Source: Sternotherus odoratus
Lineage: Eukaryota > Chordata > Testudines > Kinosternidae
Direction of reading: 5' to 3'
Length of the DNA stretch: 64,000 nucleotides
Assembly (NCBI GenBank): GCA_032164245.1
Contig: JAVMKO010000004.1
Location: forward strand, 36,247,626 to 36,311,625
Part shown: piece after piece, positions 21,632 to 35,213 of the stretch
How the letters are laid out: every line of letters starts with the position of its first letter
Numbering within the stretch: position 1 is the stretch's first letter
Notes under the pieces: model-generated
Databases searched by the model: none
Seen by the model: only the letters and a program-made list of their open reading frames with translations
Told to the model about the DNA's origin: nothing
Position numbers and translations under genes: made by a program

Positions 21632-24185
21632 AACATATAAAATGCATTTATTCCTTTCTTTATTATTCTAGAGGCTATTTTGAGATCTGATGGAGCACTT
21701 TGAAATGATTTATTTTTTGTTTTGAGATTTGTGTGTCTGCCACATAGCAGCCCAACATTAAAGCCAATGTTACTAGTTGGCATTACTTTACTCAACTAGT
21801 GAATGGACTAATGGTGTTTTCACATGACCAGTGTCAAAATTCAAACCAGGTCCTTCATGGTCTACAGGGATTAGGAAGTGACCCCCAAAATATCCTCTGG
21901 CAAATCCAGTAGGATCTATATAATATTTGTTTCAACTCCTTTATAAAAACACATTAGGGGATCTAATCTAAGTTATCTACAGAAATTTTGTTTTCCTGCT
22001 CCTTTAGTTATATGTAACTTTAATTTCTCCATAGACTTAGAATTACTTTTTTTATTCAGCTTGGAAAGGCTTATTTCTCAAAGAAAATTCTTGATTGATG
22101 GGTTTGGGGGCTTTTTTTGTTAACAGCATCTTGTAGCACAAAGCACTTTATATAATTTTCTTTTAAAAAAACACATTTATTTTAGCTAAGTGTACAGGAG
22201 AGATATCCACCCACTTACCTACAATTGCAGCCTAGTTTAGAAGGTCTAGCCAAATAGCATTGCTCATAAAGCTGATGCTGCTCAGTCAACCATGGTAGGG
22301 GGTTTAACAGATAAATGTAGTAAACAGTTTGAAAAGCACAAAACCACCCACTATAATTTCTTTTTTTAAAGAAAAGCAAATACAAAAGAGTCTCATTTTT
22401 GCTGAGACTCCACAGTTTACTTAATTTCCAGAGCAGGAAAACTGTTCTCTCTTTAATTGCATGCTCATAAAGTTTTAATTAGAAAACTTGGAAAAACATG
22501 ACAATCATGCTGCTGAAATTTAGCCACAGTTTTGATTTACAAGTCTGCAAAGGATTACTTGGTAGCAATCAGGATGAATTGCAATGCTTAATAAGACCAG
22601 AGCTCTCTCATATGGCATAAACACAAGCAAATGGTGCAATAATTATCCTTGTTTGCATTAGAGGATTTTCAGAGACAAGCCAAAAAAGAGTTGATGGTAC
22701 CTAGTCATTTAACTATGTCACACAGTAGGTAATGCATATTTGAGGTCCTTATGCATTGTGATTCCTTTTTATTAAACACAGAGATTGTTTTCCCATCTAT
22801 GAGACCTGGAACAATCACTTTTAGGATAGAGAATCATTTAATCTGAAGATACTTGAATTAGTCCTCATTTATAGGAGCTTTGGAACCATAGAAATGTCTT
22901 GAATGACACACAAAATACCCAACCAATACTGATAAAGAGCTATTTTAGTTGACTGCCAAAGTTGATTGAATTTTTAGAGTCTGGAAATGTTGGAAAGCCT
23001 AGGGCCACAAAGAAGGGTATTTTCTTAACCATTTTATTTACCTCATTGTTTGCCTATTATTTTACTATATAAGTAACTTCACCCTTAACAGCCAAGGACA
23101 GCGTGAGCCCTGTCAGCATTTCTGGAAGCTGAAAAAACTTCTGCAAAAAATTAAAAACTGTAAACCACCTGACTGGAAACACTTCTCCATGGACACCACA
23201 CAGCAGAATTAAAATGTAGATGGCTAATCTTTCAACAGCAACACTGAGCATCTGAATTCCACATTTAAAAAAAACAGAAGTTTGGAAATACAGAGCTGGG
23301 GTATTTACCACTAAGGCATACGCTTAATATATATGTAGATGGTAGATTTACACCCCCGCCTACATTTCCCCCTCCCCCAAAAATAAAACCACCAAAGCAT
23401 TATAGGGAACAATATCAATTTTTAGTGCTACAACATCAGCCCTTTGCCAGACAACACAGGCATTCATTTCTGGCTAAGGTATATCTGGATGTGTAGATTC
23501 CAGTGACAACTCACATGGATAAAGTGAAGCATATGTGTGAATATTTCAAGTCTTAGTCAAAGGAATCTTAATCAGTGCTGAAATAATATGCCGTATGTAG
23601 TTACTTAATATGTACATTTTAAAAAATAAATATTGTATGACATTTTCTCGACATAGTATGTTTCAAGTCTAGTTAGGAGCAATAAAGTAACTCAGATCAA
23701 AGGGGTTTTGAGGATGTACATGACTCCTAAAATTTATATATATTATTGCACATAAGCTAAATGCTGGGTAAAATATTTAACAAGCCTAGTGCTTTTATCC
23801 ACTTGTGATGTAGTTGTCCACTCATACTAAACTTCTGGTTCAAGGTCAGATATCATAAACAAGATCACAGGACTCCAATTTCCATTTGATTCATCCATTT
23901 TTTTTGGTGAGACTTCATCCTCTTAGACATTTGATTAACTGCACAAGAAACTCAATAATATGCCCAGAGTTTTAAGCTTTGTTTTAGCAAACATTGAATA
24001 TTCCACTGGGGGGGGGTGTCATAATTATAAATAGTTATTAGCATATTTTCAATTCAAGTGAATAATTTTATTTTTTGTTTTCTGGCATGATGTAAAACAA
24101 TTGGATTTGTTTCCCAGTATCAGTGAAATCTGAGCAACCAATAGTTGCCTCAAACATGAATTTTAAAAAAAATGTTAATTGGACA
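21632..24185. other. No gene recognised
   Basis: This is AT-rich sequence with homopolymer runs and short chance ORFs. No element terminus or exon can be supported. Confidence 0.45.
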
Positions 24186-24275
24186 AATTAATAGATTTTA
24201 AGACCAGAAAGAACCATTTTGATTAGATAATCTGAGTTCCTACTATAACAGAGGCCATAGAACCTCACCAAGTGA
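24186..24275 (-). repeat. CR1 LINE 3' end fragment
   Basis: The plus strand reads 'ttttaagaccagaaagaacc', 'ttgattagataatctgagtt' and 'aacagaggccatagaacc'. That is the reverse complement of the CR1 3' end wording (compare the sense copy ending near 29840, 'ctatagcctgaattataaag' and 'agatgatcacagtggtcc'). Confidence 0.65.
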
Positions 24276-24546
24276 TCTTAGTCAAACATCCAATCTTGAC
24301 TCAATATATGCTGAAGTATTTTCATCTTTTCCCATAAAGGAAAGATATCATTTGGTAATTTTTGCAAATACTAGAAAGGGAATAAGATGGTCATTACAAG
24401 GGAACTAATAAAAATGCCACAGAGCTTTGCATTCTTTCCTTCTCCACTTACTTTATCAGAATTAGCTTCATCCTGTTATGCGTACTTCAGTAAAGTTGCT
24501 ACAAGTCTCATTTCGGTATCTTCTAAATATATACAGTGGTTCCATT

Positions 24547-25254
24547 AGGATTGCCAATCCATCCAGTTTCACTGGATTCCCGGAGGCTACTACAGCCAAA
24601 CTGGAAAATTTTAGGCACTGGTGGAATGGGGTGTGTGTGGGGGGGGGGAACTAAGTCAGGCCCCTTACCTGCCTTGGCTCCACGCCATTTCCAGAAGTAG
24701 CCAGCACATCCCACTGGCTCTGGGAGACTGGGGAGATGAGGTCTTTGCGCGTTGCCCCCTCCCCCAAGTGCCAACTCTGCAGGTCCCATTGGCCAGAAAC
24801 TGTGGGCAATAGGAGCTGTGGGGTGTGTTGTTGGCAAACAGGGGCAGCAGCGCAAGGAGATGCCCTTCCCCTGCCCCCTGCCTAGGAGCTTCTGCCTGAG
24901 GGATGTGCTGGTCACTTTCGAGAGCTGCCAGAGGTAAGCACCACTCCCCTCATCCCCTCCTGCACCCCAACCGCCTGCCCCAGCCCAGAGCCTGCATCCA
25001 AACTTCCTACCAGAGCCCTCACCCAAACTCTCTCTCAGAGACTGCACCCCTCCCACACCCAAACTTTCTCTCAGAGACTGCACCCCTTCCCATGCCCCAA
25101 CCCCCTATCCCAGCCTGTGGCAAGTGAGGGGGGGGATGGAGTGAGCAGGGGGCAGGGCCTTGGAGAAGTGGCAGGACAGGGGCATGTCCTTGGTGAAGAG
25201 GTGGGGCGGGGCAAGGAAGTTTGGGTTTGTGTGATTAGGGAGTTGGCAATGCCA
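24547..25254. mobile_element. GC-rich non-autonomous DNA element (unclassified)
   Basis: The left end has 'ggattgccaatcc' and the right end has 'ggagttggcaatgcc', which is inverted and similar ('ggcattgccaactcc'). Between them is a GC-rich body that contains two tandem copies of a unit around 'ccaaactttctctcagagac' (about 25020-25083), as well as the 186-codon chance ORF at 24523-25083. No target duplication was found and boundaries are approximate. Confidence 0.4.
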
Positions 25255-25682
25255 GGTGTCACATTCATATCCCAGCCTTTTTAAAGAGCTTTTGAGGAGT
25301 TTAAAACCAAGTGACTTTCAATTGACATTCATGAGAATTGTATGACTAAACCCTCTCCCAGTGCCTTGAAAATATGATATACAGTCTTTGCAGATTCTGC
25401 CATTGCACTGCCCTTCCTTTGGTGGTGCAGAATTAGCATTCTTGGAAATAGGTTTTACTCTTTCCCCCTGTGCCAAGTCCAAGTAGCCAGACTTGCCCTT
25501 TGGGAGTTCTACACACTGTCAGTACTAGTGCAGCCCTGAAGCTCCAGGTGCTCCTGAGGACCATTTGTTAGTAGATATGCATAATGGCAGACCCATAGTC
25601 TCTGGCCTGCTCTTTTCACCCTGGCCCACCCCTCCTTGCCTTTCTCCCTACTCCAAAACACTGCACAGGGGGCCAGATGTAT

Positions 25683-25808
25683 CTAGGGTGACCAGATGTC
25701 CCAATTTTTATAGGGACATTCCCAGTTTTGGAGTAATTTTCTTATATAGGCTCCTATTACTCCCCACTCTCATCCCAATTTTTCACACTTGGTAGCTAGT
25801 CACCCTAG
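25683..25808. mobile_element. Short MITE with 10-bp perfect terminal inverted repeats
   Basis: The element begins CTAGGGTGAC and ends GTCACCCTAG, and is flanked by ATGTAT on both sides (25677-25682 and 25809-25814). The flanking match becomes an 8-bp direct repeat AGATGTAT if the last two bases AG are counted in the right copy. The 126-bp body with 'ttcttatataggctcctatt' is a familiar short repeat of sauropsid genomes. It is non-coding. Confidence 0.75.
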
Positions 25809-28193
25809 ATGTATCCCAAGAGCAGATAGTGCAAAATCCCCGGTCTGAATCTAAAAGTGACCCAACCTCCACGTGAGCACCCACTGTGGTGCAGGTACTG
25901 CCTTCTCCTTCCACAGAGGTGGCAGCAAGATTTGCTTCCATCATAATGGATTTAAGAAGCTAGAGCAAACAGGGAGACTGGCAGACACTCCGTTTCATAG
26001 AGTTATTAAAAACTGTTTATTTACTCTTTGTGCCTAGGATGTGTCCAAAGCTCCTGCTACCAATGATGTATTAAATTACTGTACAGATATGGATCAATAC
26101 CCTCTAAGTCCTTCCTACAACTGTCCTATGGTTGAGGTACATCTGGTCCAAAAGAAAGATGCATAAGCTTACTACATCTGTATGTAATAAATCAAGTTGC
26201 CCTAATGCAATTTGGGAGTCATTACTGGAGAAGTATGGAATAAGTAATGGTGGGTTTTTTAAAATTGGGTTTCAGGATCTCTCAGCACATTAATACAGTG
26301 CAGGGGGCTTCTGTCCTATGGTGTCACCAGCTGTAAAGTATTAATTTAAGTCAATGACAAAACTCTTTCACTTCAAGGGATCAGGCACTAATTCTATGTT
26401 TGATTATTTCATCATCTACTAGCTACACCACAAGTAGTCCTACTACCACTGAGAACTAAGGGAAGTTTTCCTCTAGCTCAGTTGTTCACAAACTACAGTT
26501 TATAAAGCAAGGGCTATGGATTTAATTTCTTCTGATCGATGTGATGTCTATATATGTGGAGCACAAAGATGAAGCAGACAGATTATGTATTTATATTTTA
26601 TATTTTTGGAGAGACGTTATTAGGATTATCAGATATTGCTACATGTTCATCTATTATTTTGGCCTTGTTTTACCTTTTATTTAGTAAATGACGCTTATCT
26701 GGAGAGCAGCAGTTGTAGAACACAATTGCCTACTTATTCTTTATATAGGGATGAGACACATTGCAGCCTGTGTTCTAAAATTGCCATTTGCTGCCTGTAG
26801 TCAACAGATTCAACTGATGGTATATATTGTCCTTTATAATCTGGGCCTAATCCTGAATTACTTTCCACCACCATAACTGGTCTTCCATGACTATTCATCT
26901 CTCTGCTGACACTCCTACTAGAGCTGGTCCCTTTTGGTTCACCACCACCTTTTAGGGAACTTTTTTGCCTGAGGCTGGCCATCTTTCTATTGTATCTTTG
27001 ACCTCTTGTTCCCCTGTGTTTCATGCTCTTGCCTTTGTTATCATTACTTCTCTTCCCCCTAGGATTTGAGTACCTGGATCTTTTGGTCCAGAGAGGCTAC
27101 AACTACTTTAATATTTTACAGTATCCTCCCATATGTTCATGATAGGTACTCTATAAGGTACAACACGCAGTAGCATTCATATACCCACACTAAATCTTTT
27201 GTCCAATTTATTTTATTAGGGATTAGAATTGAAAATAGGAGTTCCAAGAATCTCCCCCCTTTAGCTAATAAAGGAGATATATTTAGTTATGCTTCTTTGT
27301 TAATGGTTCAGGTGTCTTTTCATAAGATGAGAGGAAGGATATAATGAATGTACTGCATATTGGTTCCAGCTGCATGGTGCATTTTTTTAAAGGACTTTGT
27401 ATTATGTGCTATGATATATTTATTGCTAGAAAAATAAAGTGATTTAAGATAATTATAATTTCGGAAGTACGGGAAAGGAGTCCACTACATTCACCAGACC
27501 TGAAGAGGAGGCAAGGGAATATAAAATCATTGTTTAGAGGAAAGGGGCTAGTAGTATTGCAACATGAAAAAAATTATATTTTACAGGTTGGAATTCATAA
27601 TGGGTAAGAGTAGAAGTGAGCTTCATCTGTACCCGGTAAAAGTACACAATACATGTAAGTACTTGGCAATAGTAATTCCCCTACTGGTGGTATTTTAATA
27701 AACTTTTTAAAAAAAAAAGTTACCCCTTTTGACTGGAGCAGTTAGCCAGTATTCCAGTACATAAGGGGTTTTTCTCTTGGGGAAGAAATTGATAGAGTGA
27801 GCTATTTCATTGACCCAGTCTTGTTTATTTACAAAGACTGGACACAAAGTCCTCTTTCCCTGAACATAGTAGGAATTGTACACAAAGAAACTGTCTTAAT
27901 GTTGAATTCAAACTCTCTACTTAAAGGATAGGCTGGTTCTCATTATTGGTGATCCATTGGTCCCAAGTAACTCCAAGGATTTTTCTAGAGAGTGGAGATG
28001 TCAACTGTTTCAGTCTCTGCCCTGGCTTGGAGTATGTAACCCAGCTCTTACAATTATAGAGGGTACTAAAGATACAACCATAATAAACAGACATCTTTGT
28101 GCTCAGGTTTAGCAACTTATTATTCCAAACACATGAGGTAATAATGGACCAATAAGTCAATAATGCAGAAGAGGCAGACGTGTTTATATTCTG

Positions 28194-28196
<3 letters not shown>
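25809..28196. other. No confident gene
   Basis: The stretch is mostly unique AT-rich sequence. The only item of note is the unidentified minus-strand open frame at 26734-27096, listed separately. Confidence 0.45.
26734..27096 (-). other. Unidentified open reading frame with protein-like composition
   Basis: On the minus strand the frame is open for about 120 codons from just after a TAG (27097-27099) to a stop at 26734-26736; the first ATG is at 27022-27024. The peptide is basic and polar at its start ('RGKRSNDNKGKSMKHRGTRG'), then has Gly/Ser-rich 'GGGEPKGTSSSRSVSRE', and ends with 'SVESVDYRQQMAILEHRLQ', which could form a short helix. I recognise no domain. It could be a relic of a retroelement gag/ORF1, a decayed host exon, or chance. 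Confidence 0.2.

Positions 28197-28240
<44 letters not shown>
28197..28240. repeat. (TG)22 microsatellite
   Basis: An uninterrupted run of 22 TG units, directly followed by a G-rich patch. Confidence 0.95.
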
Positions 28241-28244
<4 letters not shown>

Positions 28245-28344
28245 GGGAAGGGGCGAGAAGAGGATATAGCCTCAATCTATGACAACATTTTCCATTCCAC
28301 TGGTATCACTGTAGCAGCTTATGTTTTACATTCTAAATATAAAC

Positions 28345-29845
28345 ATTTTTAAAATCAGCAGGTCCAGATAATTCACATCCAAGACTTCTTAAAACAGCCG
28401 GCTGAGGAATATCCTGAAGCATTAATGTTGATTTTTAAATAATTATTGGAACACAGGGGAAGTTCCAGAAAACTGGAAGACAGATAATGCCGAGACAGAT
28501 TTCTAAAAATGGAAAATGAGATGACCCTGGGGAATTATATGGCTGTCAACCTGACATCAGTCCTGGGCAAGATAATGGAGTGGCTTAAATGGAGTCAAAG
28601 AATTAAAGGTGGATAATGTAATGAATGCAAATCAATATGGGTCTATGGAAAATATCCCCTCAAAATAATCTGATCTCTTTCTTTGACAAGATTGCCAGTT
28701 TGGTAGATAGAAATGATGTTGATATAATATACTTAGATTTCTGTAAGGCATTTGACTTAGTACCACTTGACATTGATTAAAACTAGCAAAAATATGATAT
28801 ACATGAAATGGATTAAAAGGTAGAAAATTTGAAAATCTCAAAGCAAAAATGGTATTCAATAGATGTTTCCAGTGGGGTACCTCAAGGGTTGGTTCTTGGC
28901 CCTATGCTATTATTTAAAAAAAATAATAATCAATGACCTGGAAGAAAACAAAATCACTGGTAAAATTTGCAGATAACTCAAAAAGTGTGGCAGTGGTAAA
29001 TGAAGATGACATCACAGATTCAGAGTAGTCTGGATCACTTGGTAAATTCGGCAGAAGCAAACAATATGCATTTTAATATGGCTAAACGTAAGTGTATACT
29101 TCCAGGAACAAAGACCATACTTACAGGATGGGGGACTCTGTCCTGGGAAGCAGTGACTGTGAAAAAGATTAGAGGGGGCAGTCACGTGGATAGTCATCTG
29201 AACATGAGCTCCTACTGTGGTGTTGTGGCCAGACAAGCTAAAGCGATCCTGGAATACATATACAGTGGAATCTCAGCTAAAAGTAGGCATGTTATTTTAC
29301 TTCTCTGTTTAGCTCTGGGGCTGATGGAATACTGTGTCCAATTCTTGTGAGCACAATTCAAGAAGGACGTTGATATACTGAAGAAGATTCAGAGAAGAGC
29401 CATGAGAATGATTAAAGGATTATAAAACAAGTCTTACAGTGATAGATTCAAAGAACTTACTCTATTTAACAGAAAAAGGTTAAGGAGTGACTTGATTATA
29501 GTCTAAAAGTACCTACGTGGGGTACAAATATTTGATAATCGGCTCTTCAAACTATCAGAGAAAGGTGTAACTCAATCCAGTAGGTAGAAGCGGAAGCTAT
29601 ACAAATTCAGATTGTGAAAAAAGGTACATCTTATTTCCAGTGAGGATGATTAACCATTTGAACAGATTACCTGGGCTCATTGTAGATTCTCCATCACTGG
29701 TGGTTTTAAAAATCAATATTGAATGTTTTTCTAAAATATATGATCTAGGAATTATTTCATAGAAGTTCTATAGCCTGAATTATAAAGGAGGTCAAATTAG
29801 ATGATCACAGTGGTCCTTGGAATTATGATCTCCCAAACTTCTTCC
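28345..29845 (+). mobile_element. CR1 LINE, 5'-truncated, degraded reverse transcriptase plus 3' UTR
   Basis: Translated in shifting frames, this copy shows CR1 reverse transcriptase blocks in order. They are 'AGPDNSHPRLLKT' (about 28360), 'LGNYMAVNLTSVLGKIMEWL' (about 28530), 'DIIYLDFCKAFDLVPL' (about 28722-28770, with the catalytic aspartate region), and 'SSLDHLVNSAEANNMHFNMAK' (starting about 29024). The nucleotide wording after that, including 'aatactgtgtccaattcttg', 'agaagagccatgagaatgat', 'aaaggtgtaactcaatccag' and the terminal 'agatgatcacagtggtcc', is that of a CR1 3' end. Stops and frameshifts show it is dead. It is truncated at the 5' end, as is usual for CR1. The open frame at 29000-29350 is part of it, not a host gene. 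Confidence 0.9.
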
Positions 29846-29855
29846 TGTACAAGTT

Positions 29856-29945
29856 CACAAACTGTAAAATCGGGTTAATAAGGTTACCCAATTTCACTTC
29901 CAAGGATAAAATTGTTGTGAGGAACAGAGATATTACAGTGATGCA
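29856..29945 (+). repeat. MIR/CORE-SINE 3' fragment
   Basis: Sense order is 'acaaactgtaaaatcgggtt', 'aataaggttacc', then 'attgttgtgaggaacagag', matching the 'ctgtaaaatggggataataa ... ttgttgtgagga' part of the SINE. It lies immediately after the CR1 3' end. Confidence 0.55.
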
Positions 29946-32900
29946 CACCACAGCAAATCCAAAAAAACCACCAACAACATATCTCCCTACCATAGAAAGT
30001 CAAATAGATGTTCTTGAGATGGGATAGTATTTGATTAGCCAATACCTGAGTTTTCCCATGTATTAGAAAAATGGCAACTTCCATTATAATGAGTGCAGTT
30101 GCCTTTATAGATGATATTTGGAACGTAATCCAAGGTAGCATTACCCCAGATTGCAGAAGGCCTTCATTTTAAGAGTATGTTGTGCTGGACCCAAAAGTGA
30201 ACAGGAAGCCAAAAAACAGTGGAGGACTATGTTCTCACTTGCTGGCCCCACCCATTAGATGAGACAATCTGTTGCATTTGAAGTTTGATTGTCCTTGACA
30301 GGCAACCTAAAAGTAGATCAAGTATCTGTGTAAACATATTGCTGCTCACAATCCATTTAGCTCAGGAGCCAGGCAGCAGAGGGAAGGTAGATGTGCATTC
30401 TAGGAAAAGTAGCATTTGGTACACAATTCTGTAGATTTCTACAATAGGTGGTGGGAACTTGATCACTACACACGTAAAAAAAAAAAAGTTACACCTGGTA
30501 AATGGGGAGTACTGAAAATAAGGGGAAGACGCCACCTGTGGAAATATAACAGTATAAATTGCTCCCACTAAATATGTACTCTTTGAATAAGCTTTTGAAT
30601 TTCCCCTTTCTGGATCACTATTGTATTATATTATAGATGTCTGGATGCAGCTTTTATGAACAGTCCACAATAATGCTGAACAAAGTGAGGAACATATTTT
30701 TCTTCTGTGACTGATTAATGTATTTCTTCAAAATTACTGACCTTCAGATCAAACAGTCTCTTTACCATAGTAATTGTACTGTAAATTTATTGTAGCTACT
30801 CTGTGGCTACTCCAGTAACACTAAAACACACTAATTATAGTTGCCTAAACCTATATCTATATATTTTCCCTCTAATAACACTTTTGACTATCCGTCACGG
30901 TGTAGAGATCAGATCAGTGTACATTATCTTTTCCTTCTGAAGGTGGGCTGATTCCCCTGCATCCTTTTGAGAACACCATAGCAGGCACTCTCAGCCCCTC
31001 TCTCTCTCTCATTTGTATGTACTTTTCCAGCAGATCAGCTGATTAAATGGATGTCTTCTGTCCATTCATCTTCCTGCCTGGTCCACATTTTGCATAATTG
31101 CTACCTTCAGAGTCTCTTGCTAATTCAGTTTGACCCAACTCCCACTAGAGTCAGTGAAAGTCTTGACACGGATTTTAATGGATGCTAGGTTAGGTCCTCA
31201 GTCAGCTGGGTCCTTATTAGCATCCTAAATGAAGCTTAACTTTGTGTCTGTTGCCCCTTCCTTGCCAACCTCTCACATTTCCACAATAAAAGCTCAGATG
31301 GTGAACAGAATAAATACCAGTGGAGAAACATCACTAAACATTAGGGAGGTCAGCAGGTTAGGAAACAGATTAGCAGAAAAACAAAAGCATGGATGCATTT
31401 GAGAATGTTGTGCCATTAACCTTGAGGACTGTGACTCACACTGTGTAAGAATTAAAATGATTGTGGTTTTTTTTTTAATAGTGTGGGTTGAGGAAAGCAT
31501 GACTTATGGGGAAAATCAGAAATACAAAATTTTACCAAAAGATTAAGGTGCAAATACTTTACAATTACACTTCATGAGTCATCTTAGAAAAGTATGAGTT
31601 TCTGTATTTTAATACACAAATCTATCAGTTAATTTTTCCACATAGTGAATATCTCCTTAAAATATTCACTACATCCATAACCCCCAGTTCCTACTCTTAC
31701 TAGAGGGCAATGAGCATATTAATTCTGGAATTAACAACGAATTACTTATATTTGGTATAGCAGAGGCAGAAGGAGGAAGGGGGAATCTCTTTCAGTGAGC
31801 CTGTTACCATTCCTTGATATATTTCCACATCCCCAGCACAGATAAGGACTGCCTATGGATGTTTTAACTTGCCCCAAGAGCAGGGGTACCAGAATGGGAG
31901 TGCCATTTTTACCACCATAAGAGTGAACAACAGGGGGAGTCTTGAAGGGGGGAGGTGGAAGAGGAGGCATGGGAGCAGAACCTCAAGGGAAGGGCAGTTT
32001 AGGGGGCCTCCTGCCTCTCCTGACCAAGTGCTATAGTTCTGGAAGGATCAAATGCTAACTGGAGATAGCTCTCCCCATCCTTCCTTACTCAAAACCCACT
32101 CCACAGCACTGACAGCTGTAGGAGGTGAAGTGTAGGAAACTGTTTTCCTTTCCAGGTCTGCTAGAGACCCCCCTGGTTTGGAGAACCACTTGACAATATG
32201 GGGGTTCTATGGCACTTGGGGATTCCTCCACTGGATTTTAAATAACCTTTGGACCAATGGAGCTGCACAACACAGCCAGAGTGCGCTCAAGAATAGGAGC
32301 CTACTAAATTTGGAGGATCAGCTTTCAGCCTGGTTTAAGGGAATGCAACTTCATGATTTCAATGGAATTGTACTCCCTTACACTAGCTTTGAATTTTGCC
32401 CTCTGGGTGCTATATGAAAATAATTCACTTTTCTCTTTAACCATGCTAAGTACAGTAGTGCACAGTAACATGGAAAACAGGATTTTCAAAAATTAGGTAA
32501 TTTGAAATAATTCTTTGCTTAATTACTCTATATTTGCTGACTCAGTGATCATTTGCAAGGGATACTATTAGGAGGCAGGCAATATTTGGAATTCAATTCT
32601 GTCTTCAGATATGTACATGTAACTCCCTTGGACTTCAGTGAGAATTGCAAACCATTATCTGAAAGCAAAATTAATCCCTTAGTGTCCAATTAAAGATTCT
32701 TTTCACATGTACAGAATTTCCTTTGTTCTTCCCAGTCAGTACTTGCTGTGCAGAAAAAGTTAAAACCAAGTCTGTCAGTTGAACCTCTGAATACCCAAAA
32801 TAAATCCCCTGCCTTCAAACACGGTTACTGTGACTATGCTCCAGTAAATGAGAACTCAATTTGACCCTTTGTGTTTTAGTACAGTTATCCTTGTTTTGAT

Positions 32901-35205
32901 GAGAATAGCAGTATTGTGATCACCATTCTGAACATTTTGAATGATTTTATTGGTGGTCCAGTTTGTTGTCTATAACAGAGGGGTCATATCTGGTTATTGT
33001 ATACTTAATCAGTTCAGGGCTTCCGTTGCCAAGTGTACATTGCAAAATTCAGACACTTTACCAATGAGTTTAAAAAGCCATTCTTTTTTACAGTAGACAC
33101 TGGATGTGCAGAATTAAATAGCATATACCTCCCTGAAGCTGTTTCTTTCTTATACCATCTGGTAACAAGAGTATCATTTACATCACATAAAACCATGACA
33201 TCTGGAAAGGAAAGACCAGTCTGATAAGATCACGCACACACACGCCACTAGGACAAGTCGGCTTTTACTCTGCCTTTCTACTTTTCCAAATGTTGGAAAT
33301 ATTAGGGAATGTTTGTTGTTAACAAGAGTTTAATTGTGGATGAGTAAAAAGTTTATCTTCAGTTCATGATGAAAATGTTTAAAATTAAACTAGAAAGGAC
33401 GAGGAAACCCCTGGAGACCTCTTTAGAAAGAGCAGGCACAAAAGTCAGGGAAGTGAGTGATCGAAAGTGGTGCTGTACTATATACTGTACACGAGTAGAA
33501 AGGTGTGTTATATTGATTTAAGCCTTTATCAGATGTTAGAGCTCAAGTGTTTGGGCCCTGATCCTCAGGAACTACACATAGGGCCTAATCTTTAGGTAGG
33601 GTCAAGCTCAACATGGGACCAAGGTGAGTATGGGGGTTCAAAGGTGGTAGGTAGAGGTTACCACAGCCACAGACTTCTGGATTCACTGGCCAAGTATATG
33701 CTCCTGCCACCTACTGGTGGCTCACTTGTGCTGAGCACCCTCTCCCCCCTCTTCCCCCCCCCCCCCCCGTTGTTTCCATGGGTACTTCAGTCCCAGCACA
33801 CTCGTGGAGTTTGTGCCTATAACCATAGCCCTCCTCCAATTATGGGGCTAGCACTAAAGATGGTTAAGAAAAAAGGAAGATTTTTTAATGTAATTATTTC
33901 AAATTTGGTTTCCTTCCAAATTTGAAGGAAAGGATATTCAGAAATTTCTTGTAAAATGGAATTTCAATTTCAGAATTGAGATTTTTATATTCCATTAGTC
34001 ATGCCATAGCTGAATTTTAATTTTAGATTTTACAGTAATTAACAGCTGCTGCTACCTGGCACCAATTGAAACAGTTTCTCTCATTTTCTAGATCAAAGTG
34101 TTTCTGGAGTATATTTATCTAAAAAGGTAACCGTTTTAATCAGTGCTAAGCAGCAGCTGCCCTTTTATTTTAAAAATAAAATCCAATTTTAAAAAGTGTT
34201 ATATACTATGTGCTACTGCTATATGCTGAAATAGTGTAAAGGCATAAAAATTACATTTTTTTAAATGAAATTTCAAGCTTTCTAAAATTGACATTTTCTA
34301 AAATGATTTTTTTTTGGTCAAGAAACATGCCCCAAAAAAAGAAAACAACCACCCCAGAAACCCACCAAACTGCTCTAGCTAGTCCCAGGGTTTGTTCAAT
34401 CCCCAATACAACTTTTAGAGCAGCTCTGGAGCTGTATAAATAAGACCTGCCTGAAATAGCCTTCATTGGCTCCTAAGTGACAGTCAAACATTGCTAAAAC
34501 TCACCAGCACATTTCTAGCCATGACCCCCTGGATTGGAAAAGAAGTGGCATAGATTCAGTACAACAAAGTTAAGCTTTAGGCTGCTATTTAAGCTAGCAT
34601 TATATAGCCCTTTTACATTAGCAGAGCAGAGGATGTATCCCATGATGGTCAGACTAGTCTTAACCCTTTGGTTACAAAACAGAAACTATTTAAGTAGGAA
34701 CTCACTGGCTTATTCTGAAAATTTCATCTTAGTCAAAATCAGTTTCCCCAAAAGAACAGCCACCCTGTGCTTCCCCTCTGGAGCCTTCCCTACAGTTTGG
34801 TTGGAGCATCTATTTTATGCTAGCTGGGGACCTCCCTCTTTCTTCTCCCCTGAAGAGTTGCAGATCCAGTTTATTTAACATCCACAATAACTGTCCTTGC
34901 AGTTCTCAGGTACTAGTCTCAATTTCTCAGATCTTTCCTTTACAATAAGGTACATAGAAATGTGCACGTGACAATCCAAATATGGCTTTACTTTCTCCTG
35001 TAGTGTTACTTTAATTTCCTTTGACACATTTACACAGTCCAAATTTGTTTGCTTTCATACAGCTATCAAGGCCACCCTGAAAAGTTCCATTTATATAAGT
35101 GAGACTACTCTACTGAGAGAAGTTTCTCATGCCATTAAGTCTTCACACGATCAGGCCTTTATATAGTAAGCTATTTAGGGTAGCATCACATGCACCTCTA
35201 AGTTT
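29946..35205. other. No gene recognised
   Basis: This is AT-rich sequence with a poly-C tract of 15 at 33754-33768 and a short CA run near 33233-33243. Fragments of the dispersed sauropsid motif occur near 32352 ('gatttcaatggaattgtac') and 32626. No exon or RNA gene is supported. Confidence 0.5.
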
Positions 35206-35213
35206 GTATAGTG

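Noticed and set aside
24523..25083. 186-codon minus-strand open frame
   Set aside because: It lies inside a GC-rich repetitive element; the peptide repeats 'QSLRESLG' because the DNA is tandem. No known domain is present.
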